A DNA stretch of 5,328 nucleotides, from assembly GCA_035455265.1 (NCBI GenBank), contig DATIFK010000179.1, positions 1 through 5,328 on the forward strand, read 5' to 3'. This stretch comes from MGOM01 sp035455265. Lineage in GTDB: Bacteria; Chloroflexota; Anaerolineae; Anaerolineales; E44-bin32. Below, piece by piece: positions 1 to 5,297 of this stretch. The stretch's first letter is position 1; the number at the start of each line of letters is the position of its first letter. The notes below the pieces were generated by a model that worked only from the letters and a program-made list of their open reading frames with translations, had not been told where the DNA came from and made no database searches. A program made the translations under genes and the position numbers.

Positions 1-40
1 AGTCGGGGAACAGGACGACGATCACGCCTTCCTCCAGTGA

Positions 41-283
41 GTGCGCCAGGCCGAGGATGAAGCCGATCGTCGGGGCATGGATGTCCTCGGTGTCTACCAT
101 TCCCATCCCGACCACCCGGCCCAACCGTCGGAGACGGACCGGTCCCTGGCGCTGCCCTGGTACGTTTACGTCATTGTGTCCATCGACCGCGGGCGGGCCG
201 TAGACCGCACGGCCTGGCGATTGGCCGACGACCGCACTCGCTTCGAACCGCTGGCGATCGACGTGGACTCGGAAGGAGATTGA
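41..283 (+). CDS. mec: JAMM/MPN+ metallopeptidase (Mec-type CysO-cysteine peptidase), 5' truncated or disrupted
   Basis: The visible 80 residues carry the complete JAMM zinc motif H-x-H-x7-S-x2-D, seen as HSHPDHPAQPSETD around residues 21-34 and preceded by the typical strand VLGVY. Family members (peptidase M67, Mec of Mycobacterium) hydrolyse the bond after Gly-Gly of a ubiquitin-fold sulfur carrier, releasing cysteine from CysO-Cys. The following gene encodes a CysO-like carrier, which supports this role. The start is doubtful. GTG at 41 directly follows an in-frame TGA (38-40), has no Shine-Dalgarno sequence, and would omit the N-terminal strands that hold the family's catalytic glutamate. 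The codons at 2-37 also read like coding sequence (VGEQDDDHAFLQ), so the true gene probably begins before the window and is interrupted by a nonsense change, a small deletion, or a sequencing error. The stop TGA (281-283) abuts the next ATG. Family assignment is firm; whether the protein is intact is unknown. Confidence 0.75.
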   Translation: MRQAEDEADRRGMDVLGVYHSHPDHPAQPSETDRSLALPWYVYVIVSIDRGRAVDRTAWRLADDRTRFEPLAIDVDSEGD

Positions 284-1033
284 ATGCCGCTCGTACGCGT
301 CCCCACTCCGCTTCGACCCTACACCGACGGCCAGAAGGATGTCGAGGTCGCCGGTGAGACGGTTGCCGGCGCGCTGGCATCGCTGGCGGACCGCTATCCC
401 CCCATCCGGCCGCATCTGTTCGACGAGTCCGGAGCGCTTCGCTCCTTCGTCCACGTTTTCCTGGGCGATCGCGACGTTCGAGATCTCAACGGCGATGGGA
501 CGCGCCTGGAATCGTCCGACCGGCTGCTGATCGTTCCCAGTATCGCCGGCGGCCTCTCGCCGACCCGTTCGGTCGACCATCAGGCCCTGCGTATGAATCA
601 GGCCATGATCATTGCTCTGCTGGGCGGGGCCTATGTCGCCAACGGGCCGTGGCTCTCGGGCGTCGTCGGCCTGGTGATGCTGCTCGGCTCGCTGCTCGAG
701 CGGCCGGGTTTCCTCCCCGTGTACCAGCTGCTGCGAGCGCTGCGGCTGGCGCGCCCGGATGTGTATCAGGATCATCCTGAGCCCCATCGCTTCGCGCAGC
801 TCCTGGGCGGCCTGGTGCTGGCCGGTGCGACGGCGGCCTTCGTCACGGCCCATTTCGGCCTCGGCTGGATCCTGACGTGGGTTGTCATCGCCCTGGCGGG
901 CGTCAACCTGTTCGGCGGCTTCTGCGCCGGATGCGCGGTCTATTACTGGCTGGCCCGGTGGAGGGTTCCCGGATTCACCCAATCGCCGCCGGAGGGCGTC
1001 TTCCCCGGCCGGCGGCCGACGGAGCACGCCTGA
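284..1033 (+). CDS. CysO/MoaD-like sulfur carrier fused to DUF4395 membrane domain
   Basis: Residues 1-90 are a ubiquitin-fold sulfur carrier closely resembling mycobacterial CysO: the early LRPYTDGQK segment, a FVHVFLGDRDVR strand, and the closing IVPSIAGG with Gly-Gly at 89-90 (nt 548-553). In CysO this Gly-Gly is the free C-terminus that is adenylated, thiocarboxylated and loaded with sulfur. Here the frame continues without a stop through a short linker (LSPTRS) into a DUF4395-like domain, residues about 97-225: a VDHQALRMNQA start, hydrophobic segments near 105-137, 170-190 and 193-213, the PHRFAQ motif, and a conserved-looking FCAGC (Cys214, Cys217). The start ATG has a good ribosome-binding site (AAGGAG, 273-278, 5-nt spacing) and follows the previous stop directly. 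The fusion implies that the carrier is made membrane-tethered and must be cut after Gly90 to act, plausibly by the JAMM peptidase encoded upstream (inference). A missed stop from a sequence error is the main alternative. The function of DUF4395 is unknown. Confidence 0.88.
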   Translation: MPLVRVPTPLRPYTDGQKDVEVAGETVAGALASLADRYPPIRPHLFDESGALRSFVHVFLGDRDVRDLNGDGTRLESSDRLLIVPSIAGGLSPTRSVDHQALRMNQAMIIALLGGAYVANGPWLSGVVGLVMLLGSLLERPGFLPVYQLLRALRLARPDVYQDHPEPHRFAQLLGGLVLAGATAAFVTAHFGLGWILTWVVIALAGVNLFGGFCAGCAVYYWLARWRVPGFTQSPPEGVFPGRRPTEHA

Positions 1034-1479
1034 TGCTCGAGCGTCTGGCAGTGACGCTGACGCTCCTTGGCCTGGGTCTCCTCGTGGGGAGGCTGGCTCT
1101 TCGCGCCGGGTTGGAGCGCCGCGCCCGCCATGGCCTGATGCTGCCAAGCTATCGTCTCGGCCGGCCGGCCATCCTGTACTTTACCGCGCCCGGCTGCGCG
1201 CCGTGTGAAACGGTCCAGCGGCCGGCGCTGGCGGCGGTGCACGAAGCCTTCGGCGATCGACTGCAAATCTTCGAAGTTGACGCCACGGTGCAGCCCAAGT
1301 TGGCGGATGCCTGGGGCGTCCTCTCGGTGCCGACGACGTTCTTGATCGATTCGCACGGCCGCCCGCGGCGCGTCAACCACGGACCGACCCGGATGCGCCC
1401 GCTGGTGCAACAGCTCGAAGCGGTGGGCGAAGTTACCGTGCGGCCCCTGCCGGCGGCCGAGCCGGCGTTGGAGGGTTAG
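1033..1479 (+). CDS. Membrane-anchored thioredoxin-family protein
   Basis: This 148-residue protein has one N-terminal hydrophobic segment (about residues 5-24) followed by a thioredoxin fold. The active site is CAPC (Cys55, Cys58; nt 1195 onward) in the context YFTAPGCAPC, and the cis-proline loop is SVPTTF with Pro100. The fold fits a thiol-disulfide exchange protein anchored by its N-terminus. Which side of the membrane it faces is not clear, because positive charges follow the segment (RLALRAGLERRARH), which could favour a cytoplasmic thioredoxin domain. The tryptophan usually found before the first cysteine is glycine here. The start is the ATG overlapping the previous stop by one base (TGATG), with GGAG at 1021-1024. 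An open frame reaches back to 877 but only shadows the preceding gene. In this operon it probably reduces a persulfide or disulfide on the carrier, the DUF4395 CxxC pair, or the MoeZ rhodanese; this is inference from context. Confidence 0.88.
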   Translation: MLERLAVTLTLLGLGLLVGRLALRAGLERRARHGLMLPSYRLGRPAILYFTAPGCAPCETVQRPALAAVHEAFGDRLQIFEVDATVQPKLADAWGVLSVPTTFLIDSHGRPRRVNHGPTRMRPLVQQLEAVGEVTVRPLPAAEPALEG

Positions 1480-1480
1480 A

Positions 1481-2692
1481 ATGTCCATCGATTCGGCTCG
1501 CCGGCTTGCCGGCGTACCCGCCATGACGATGCCGCCCGACGGCCAACCCCTGTCCCATGAAGAGATCCTGCGCTACTCGCGCCACCTGCTCATGCCGGAG
1601 GTCGGCCTCGAGGGCCAACGCCGCTTGAAGGGCGCCTCCGTCCTGATCATAGGCACAGGCGGTCTGGGTTCGCCGGCGTCGATGTACCTGGCCGCCGCCG
1701 GCGTCGGGCGCATCGGCCTGGTCGACTACGATGTGGTCGACTTCACCAACTTGCAGCGACAGATCGTCCACGGCACCGCCACGCTCGGCGAGCGCAAGGT
1801 CGTCTCCGCGCAGCGCCGGCTGCACGACGTCAATCCAGAAATTCAGATCGACGTCTACGATGAACCGTTCACGTCGGACAATGCTCGGCGCATCGCCGAG
1901 CCCTACAACGTCGTTGTCGATGGGACCGACAACTTCCCGACCCGCTACCTGGTCAACGACCTGTGCGTGTTGACCCATAAGCCCAACGTCTACGGCTCGA
2001 TCTATCGTTTCGAGGGCCAGGCCAGCGTCTTTTGGGCCGACCGCGGGCCGTGCTACCGCTGTCTGTTTCCCGAGCCGCCTCCCCCGGGCTTGGTACCCTC
2101 GTGCGCCGAAGGCGGAGTCTTTGGAGTGCTCCCGGGAACGATCGGGACGATTCAGGCGACGGAGACCCTCAAGATCCTGCTCGGGATCGGCGAGCCGTTG
2201 ATCGGCACCCTGTTGTTGTACGACGCGCTGGCGATGTCCTTCGACCGGGTCCGGCTGCACAAGAACCCCGCCTGCAAGGTCTGCTCGGCGAGTCCCGAGG
2301 TGACCGACCTGATCGACTACGAGGCGTTCTGCGGCGTCCCGGGCCACGACCGCGGGGCGGACGCTCTGCAACAAGAGTGGGAGATCGAACCGCGCGAGCT
2401 GGCCCGCCGGCTGCAGGCCGGTGAACGGATCCGGTTGATCGACGTGCGCGAGCCTCATGAGCTCGACATATCGCGCCTAGAGGGGGCCGAGCTGATTCCC
2501 CTGGGCTCGTTGGCCTCGCGCATGCACGAGCTCGACAGCGCCGTCGAGACGGTTTTCTTCTGCTCGGGCGGCACGCGCTCAGCGCGCGCCGTCGAGCTGA
2601 TGGCCGGTGCCGGGTTCCGCAAGATCAAGAACCTGCGCGGCGGGATCAACGCCTGGGCGAGGCAGGTCGATCCGAGCCTGCCGCTGTACTAG
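1481..2692 (+). CDS. moeZ: MoeZ-type sulfur-carrier activating enzyme (ThiF/MoeB adenylyltransferase + rhodanese)
   Basis: The protein is 403 residues, the usual size for MoeZ/MOCS3-type two-domain E1 enzymes, and both domains look intact. The N-terminal ThiF/MoeB domain (about 24-280) shows LSHEEILRYSRHLL, the ATP-binding GTGGLGSP (58-65), DYDVVDFTNLQRQ (82-94), DGTDNFPTRYLVND (147-160), the zinc cysteines CYRC (191-194) and CKVC (265-268), and the conserved cysteine in PSCAEGGVFG (Cys208). The C-terminal rhodanese domain (about 297-398) has a DVREPHE motif and the active-site loop CSGGTRS with catalytic Cys361. Family members adenylate the C-terminal glycine of MoaD/ThiS/CysO carriers and then transfer rhodanese-bound persulfide sulfur to form the thiocarboxylate. 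The likely substrate is the CysO-like carrier encoded two genes upstream. ATG 1481 is chosen because GGAGGG (1470-1475) lies 5 nt upstream; later in-frame ATGs at residues 15 and 17 would also keep the full catalytic domain. It starts one base after the thioredoxin gene. Confidence 0.93.
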   Translation: MSIDSARRLAGVPAMTMPPDGQPLSHEEILRYSRHLLMPEVGLEGQRRLKGASVLIIGTGGLGSPASMYLAAAGVGRIGLVDYDVVDFTNLQRQIVHGTATLGERKVVSAQRRLHDVNPEIQIDVYDEPFTSDNARRIAEPYNVVVDGTDNFPTRYLVNDLCVLTHKPNVYGSIYRFEGQASVFWADRGPCYRCLFPEPPPPGLVPSCAEGGVFGVLPGTIGTIQATETLKILLGIGEPLIGTLLLYDALAMSFDRVRLHKNPACKVCSASPEVTDLIDYEAFCGVPGHDRGADALQQEWEIEPRELARRLQAGERIRLIDVREPHELDISRLEGAELIPLGSLASRMHELDSAVETVFFCSGGTRSARAVELMAGAGFRKIKNLRGGINAWARQVDPSLPLY

Positions 2693-2968
2693 CTCCCTGC
2701 TCCCAGCCGGCAGCCGTACGCGAAGGAACTCTGTCGTCCTGAGCGAAGGCGCCGACCGTGAGCGTGTCGAAGGGAAGGCGCCGATCGCGGAGCATCCCGG
2801 AGGGAAGTCGAAGGACGCTCACGCGAGCTCCCAGCTCCCTGCTCCCAGCCACCAACCGACAGCCGTACGCGAAGGAACTCTGTCGCCCTGAGCGAAGGCA
2901 TCGAACCTGAGCGCAGCGAACGGAGGCGCCGATCGCGGAGCATCCCGGAGGGAAATCGAAGGGCGCTC
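2691..2968 (+). repeat. Tandemly duplicated intergenic repeat, two copies (2691-2820 and 2833-2968)
   Basis: The sequence after moeZ is a direct duplication of a unit of about 130 bp. Identical blocks include 18 nt (2691-2708 = 2833-2850), 26 nt (2711-2736 = 2860-2885) and 31 nt (2776-2806 = 2924-2954), separated by diverged stretches. Both copies carry the motifs CCTGAGCGAAGG and GCGGAGCATCCCGGAGGGA followed by TCGAAG. This resembles the dispersed TGAGCG...TCGAAGGG intergenic repeats found in many bacterial genomes. The first copy begins inside the moeZ stop codon (TAG, 2690-2692). I see no protein-coding signal here: the open frames through it only follow the repeat. Confidence 0.85.
2826..2853 (+). 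repeat. Degenerate heptanucleotide tandem repeat (AGCTCCC-like)
   Basis: Four consecutive 7-nt units read AGCTCCC, AGCTCCC, TGCTCCC, AGCCACC. The same pattern opens the first copy of the larger repeat at 2691-2711 (AGCTCCC, TGCTCCC, AGCCGGC), so each copy of the longer unit is led by heptamers. Confidence 0.7.
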
Positions 2969-2973
2969 AGGGC
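2885..2973. repeat. Palindrome-bounded dispersed repeat element
   Basis: The second repeat copy is bounded by a perfect 10-bp inverted repeat, GCCCTGAGCG (2885-2894) and CGCTCAGGGC (2964-2973). The structure is that of a REP- or MITE-like non-coding element. The first copy keeps only part of this symmetry (TGAGCG 2740-2745 and CGCTCA 2816-2821). Confidence 0.6.
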
Positions 2974-3079
2974 AATTCCCCAACACCAGGCAAACGGTCA
3001 GGCTAAGCGAGGTCCGAAGAGATGTCGAACGGCCGCCCCAGCCTCCGACCGGCTCAGGATGCCGGGCTGCGCGGGCGTG

Positions 3080-3085
3080 TACAAT
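3080..3085 (+). promoter_or_regulatory. Candidate -10 box for a leaderless transcript
   Basis: TACAAT ends 10 nt before the ATG of the lipoprotein gene. Transcription starting about 7 nt downstream would begin near 3092, almost at the start codon. No Shine-Dalgarno sequence lies between, and no clear -35 box is seen about 17 nt upstream. This arrangement fits leaderless promoters, but it rests on a single hexamer. Confidence 0.45.
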
Positions 3086-3095
3086 CGTCGGCACC

Positions 3096-4559
3096 ATGAC
3101 CCTTCGTCCGCAACGCGCCGTCGGCCTCCTCACGGCCCTGTTCCTCGCCGTTGCCTGCGGCCGACCACCTACACCGTCGACGACAGCTGCGACGCCGATA
3201 CGTCCGGCGACTACGCCGACTTCCGCCGCGGCTCCACCGTCCCCCACCGTCCAGGTCCAGCTTCCGGTAGACTGGCCCCTGTCATCCAGCGGGCCATGGC
3301 TTGTGTACCTCACGGACGCGGGCCTGATGGTCGCCAACCCCGACGGGAGCGGGCGCACGCCATTGTTCCCGGGCGACCACCTTGGCCAGGCGTATCTGTA
3401 TGACTTCGGGCGGTTGGCCTCGCCAACCGGCGGCTGGCTCGCCGTGTACACGTACGAGGATCGGGATCGTCAGAGCGGCCCGACTCTTCAGCTAGTTCAC
3501 GTGCCGGACGGGCTGGTCCCGTGGTCGACCCCATTGCTGTCCAACGACCTCGAAGCGGCCTTTGCCGGTGGAACCGACGCCGAGGCGATGACAGCGTACG
3601 AGGCCGTGACCCTCGCCGGCGCGGCGGCCTGGGCCCCGGATGGACGGAGCCTGGCCTTCGTCGCCGCCCTCGACGGCACCTCGTCCGACCTGTATCTCTA
3701 CGATCTGGCGACCTCCCGCGTGCGCCGCGTTACCAGCGGCCCCAACCAGATCGCCACGCCTTTCTGGTCCCCGGACGGAAAGTGGATTGCGCACCAAGCC
3801 GTCGAGGGTTTCGGTTCCGGCGCCGGATGGCAGATGGGGTCGGTGTGGACCGTGTCGCCGGACGGGCGCGATCTGAACAAACTCTATGCGCCCGAAAGCG
3901 GTGGCGAGGTCTTCGTGGGATGGTCGAGGGGGGACAGCCTCATCTCGTACTCGTTCAGCCCGGACGGGCTGCACAACATTCGAGCCGCGGGAGCGGATGG
4001 AGCTGTCGAGAACATCCTGGTCCCTTCGACCTTCAGCGATGTGGCGTACGACCCGGAGAGCGGCTCGGTGGCGTACGCCGTCTCCGGCGATCTTGAGTTC
4101 ACCGGCTCCGAGACCGGCGCGTTCTTGTGGAATCCGGTCGGAGGCACAGATCGGATCGACCCAGGAAGTTGGGATGCGGTCCACTGGTCGCCGGCGGCTG
4201 GACGCTTCTACTTCGAAGGGGAAGCCGGCGTCCTGGGCGTGACCCCCGCGGGCGACAGCCTCCAGCTGCCGGTCGTGGACCGGGTCTCACCCTCCCCCGA
4301 TGGCCGCTACGTCGTCTTGTGGGGAGACGGTTTCTGGAATCGGCAGTCTGGGATGCAGCTATACACCTCCGACATGCAGTTCGTCCGCACGTTGGACGAG
4401 TTCGATGTGCCGGTGGTCTCCTGGCGCCCCGACTCGGCCGGATTGATGGCGATGTCCGAGGCCGGCCTGACGTACTACCCGCTCGATGGACAACCGCTGG
4501 TCGTCGATCCGTCGGCGACGGCGTCCTTTGAGGGTGGCCTGGGCTGGGTGATGCCGTAG
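3096..4559 (+). CDS. Secreted TolB/PD40-type beta-propeller lipoprotein, unknown function
   Basis: The 487-residue protein begins with a signal peptide (RPQR, then a hydrophobic stretch) ending in a lipobox-like AVAC, with Cys21 as the probable lipidated residue. A Pro/Thr/Ser/Ala-rich flexible linker follows (about 23-52). The rest is a WD40-like beta-propeller of the PD40/TolB kind, with repeated blade motifs: NPDGSG (81-86), WAPDGRSLAF (179-188), WSPDGKWIAH (224-233), VSPDGRDL (253-260), SFSPDG (286-291), SPSPDGRY (398-405) and WRPDSAG (443-449). Such proteins sit outside the cytoplasmic membrane and usually bind proteins or glycans; no catalytic motif is visible. The start is supported by the signal peptide directly after the ATG, although no ribosome-binding site precedes it. 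It is flanked by repeat-rich gaps on both sides and appears to be a single-gene unit unrelated to the sulfur operon. The exact partner or ligand cannot be told from sequence. Confidence 0.85.
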   Translation: MTLRPQRAVGLLTALFLAVACGRPPTPSTTAATPIRPATTPTSAAAPPSPTVQVQLPVDWPLSSSGPWLVYLTDAGLMVANPDGSGRTPLFPGDHLGQAYLYDFGRLASPTGGWLAVYTYEDRDRQSGPTLQLVHVPDGLVPWSTPLLSNDLEAAFAGGTDAEAMTAYEAVTLAGAAAWAPDGRSLAFVAALDGTSSDLYLYDLATSRVRRVTSGPNQIATPFWSPDGKWIAHQAVEGFGSGAGWQMGSVWTVSPDGRDLNKLYAPESGGEVFVGWSRGDSLISYSFSPDGLHNIRAAGADGAVENILVPSTFSDVAYDPESGSVAYAVSGDLEFTGSETGAFLWNPVGGTDRIDPGSWDAVHWSPAAGRFYFEGEAGVLGVTPAGDSLQLPVVDRVSPSPDGRYVVLWGDGFWNRQSGMQLYTSDMQFVRTLDEFDVPVVSWRPDSAGLMAMSEAGLTYYPLDGQPLVVDPSATASFEGGLGWVMP

Positions 4560-4560
4560 A

Positions 4561-4624
4561 CAGCCTCCAGCCCCCAGCCGCCAGCAAGATGGGTTTCCAG
4601 TTCCCAGGTGCCAGTTCCCAGGCA
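4561..4624 (+). repeat. Degenerate heptanucleotide repeats
   Basis: Immediately after the lipoprotein stop codon come 7-nt units CAGCCTC, CAGCCCC, CAGCCGC, CAGCAAG (4561-4588), and then a second run CCAGTTC, CCAGGTG, CCAGTTC, CCAGGCA (4597-4624). The 7-nt period and C-rich units match the heptamers after moeZ, so both 3' gene ends are followed by the same class of repeat. Confidence 0.65.
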
Positions 4625-4655
4625 AACCTTCGATGGAAGCCTGGGAACTGGAAAC
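4593..4655. repeat. Perfect 16-bp inverted repeat (long hairpin)
   Basis: GTTTCCAGTTCCCAGG (4593-4608) is exactly complementary to CCTGGGAACTGGAAAC (4640-4655). A second copy of the left arm at 4611-4623 can pair with 4639-4651 instead, giving a tighter 13-bp hairpin. No T-run follows, so it is not a standard intrinsic terminator, though it could end or protect the lipoprotein mRNA. Confidence 0.7.
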
Positions 4656-4686
4656 TGATGACCGGGAACCGTCCTTCGTCAACGTC

Positions 4687-4716
4687 TTGACTTACCCAGG
4701 CGTCCTGCGCGATACT
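4687..4716 (+). promoter_or_regulatory. Sigma70-like promoter for the T-box/trp leader
   Basis: TTGACT (4687-4692) and GATACT (4711-4716) are separated by 18 nt, matching the -35 consensus at 5 of 6 and the -10 consensus at 4 of 6 positions. The predicted start near 4723 lies about 20 nt before the first T-box helix, which is where it is expected. Confidence 0.65.
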
Positions 4717-4849
4717 AACCCGACAATCGATGTCTTGATTACAGGCTGCGACGAGGACGAGTAGGCGCCGAAGCGGCGGTCAGAGAGCGGGGTTCGGTGG
4801 AAAACCCGCCCGAGCGCCGGCACCGAATGGACCTCCGAGCCGCAGGGCG

Positions 4850-4900
4850 ACCCTTCGACTTCGCATCACGCCTCGCTCCGCTTGATGCGTCGTTCAGGGT
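4850..4900 (-). repeat. Dispersed repeat relative inserted between stem I and stem II of the T-box
   Basis: Directly after stem I the leader reads ACCCTTCGACTTCGCATCA, then CTCGCTCCGCT, then TGATGCG...TTCAGGGT. On the opposite strand this has the CCCTGA...GCGGAGCGAGG...GTCGAAGGG layout of the dispersed repeats after moeZ. It folds on itself through CGCATCA/TGATGCG (4862-4868 with 4883-4889) and ACCCT/AGGGT (4850-4854 with 4896-4900), with mismatches between. This hairpin has no role in canonical T-box leaders. Confidence 0.6.
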
Positions 4901-5007
4901 GTAGCCTGAGCCGGGTTTGCCTCCGTTACCAAGGCAAGGGCATCGTCCGAAGCCGTGAGGCGAGGACCGTGCCCGAGAGAGTGAGGCTGGCCGGCCCGTC
5001 GCCGCGA

Positions 5008-5030
5008 TCCCTGCGGGATGCTCCGCAATC
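5008..5030 (-). repeat. Inverted copy of the intergenic repeat core within T-box stem III
   Basis: These 23 nt match the reverse complement of the repeat core found twice after moeZ (within 2776-2806 and 2924-2954) at 21 of 23 positions, the shared part being GGGATGCTCCGC. They occupy the apical part of the stem-III-like helix (enclosed by 4993-5000/5034-5041) and include a small ATCCC-TGC-GGGAT hairpin (5007-5019). Confidence 0.65.
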
Positions 5031-5087
5031 ACCGACGGGCCGTTTTGTTCCTTCGCCAGCCTAACCGGGGTGGCACCACGGGCGGTC

Positions 5088-5119
5088 ACGCGCTCGTCCC
5101 CAATTCGGGACGGGCGCGT
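5088..5119 (+). terminator. T-box terminator-like hairpin, weak U tract
   Basis: A stem of about 13 bp pairs 5088-5100 with 5107-5119 around a CAATTC loop. Its left arm contains the antiterminator's right arm (5091-5101), so the two structures are mutually exclusive, as expected for a T-box expression platform. The following bases, TGTGATTCC, are only weakly T-rich, so intrinsic termination may be inefficient, or the switch may work partly at another step. Confidence 0.6.
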
Positions 5120-5162
5120 TGTGATTCCGGCGCCCCTTCCGTCCAGGAGAGGAGGCGCACGG

Positions 5163-5183
5163 ATGGGCGAGTTGTTGGCCTGA
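5163..5183 (+). CDS. Candidate six-codon leader ORF (MGELLA)
   Basis: ATG 5163 follows the strongest ribosome-binding site in the region (AGGAGAGGAGG, 5145-5155, 7-nt spacing) and reads MGELLA before TGA at 5181-5183. It is in the same frame as the TrpB start at 5298. The CGCCCCTTCC segment at 5131-5140 can pair imperfectly with this ribosome-binding site, so its access might be regulated. It contains no tryptophan codon, so it is not a classical trp attenuator peptide. Whether it is translated is unknown. Confidence 0.35.
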   Translation: MGELLA

Positions 5184-5297
5184 AGGAAGATCACTTCGTC
5201 GCCCGACGGGCGAGGCTCTTGCAGGGCCTGGCCCCAAGTCCCCGGCAGGGTCATGAGTATCCACCCCCCGCCGGAGAAGTCCGCCGTGAGGTGTGTC

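Larger units (their letters stand above)
4744..5119 (+). promoter_or_regulatory. Tryptophan-specific T-box riboswitch leader
   Basis: T-box leaders bind uncharged tRNA and switch on downstream amino-acid genes. Stem I is recognisable: base helix CTGCG/CGCAG (4746-4750 with 4841-4845), GAGG/CCTC (4753-4756 with 4832-4835), the loop-E motif AGTA (4760-4763) opposite GAA (4825-4827), and a distal AGAGAG...GGTTCGGTGGAAAACC region (4782-4807). The specifier codon directly after GAA is TGG (4828-4830), followed by the usual purine: tryptophan. A stem-II-like helix pairs 4938-4948 with 4964-4974. A stem-III-like helix pairs 4984-4991 with 5055-5062 and 4993-5000 with 5034-5041. The antiterminator pairs GGGG (5067-5070) with CCCC (5098-5101) and 5078-5084 with 5091-5097, leaving the 7-nt bulge TGGCACC. 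TGGC complements a tRNA ending in GCCA, matching the G73 of bacterial tRNA-Trp. The downstream TrpB-like start agrees. The leader is longer than usual because of repeat insertions. Confidence 0.92.

Noticed and set aside
877..1032. Upstream extension of the thioredoxin gene from ATG 877
   Set aside because: It overlaps the DUF4395 domain in another frame, while the TGATG junction at 1033 and the hydrophobic anchor right after it fit the true start.
943..2458. Long open frames on the minus strand opposite the sulfur operon
   Set aside because: They lie antisense to genes with clear conserved domains, have no recognisable family motifs, and are expected from high-GC codon bias.
2607..2943. Small open frames running through the repeats after moeZ
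   Set aside because: Their sequence follows the duplicated repeat, with no ribosome-binding site or protein motif.
2691..2968. CRISPR array
   Set aside because: There are only two long, imperfect copies with no regular short repeats or unique equal-length spacers, and no cas genes.
4593..4655. Intrinsic terminator of the lipoprotein gene
   Set aside because: The stem is long, but the downstream bases TGATGACCGGG hold no T-run.
5199..5213. Perfect TCGCCC-GAC-GGGCGA hairpin as a terminator before trpB
   Set aside because: The bases after it (GGCTCTTGC) are not a convincing T tract, and a terminator beyond the T-box switch would block its output.
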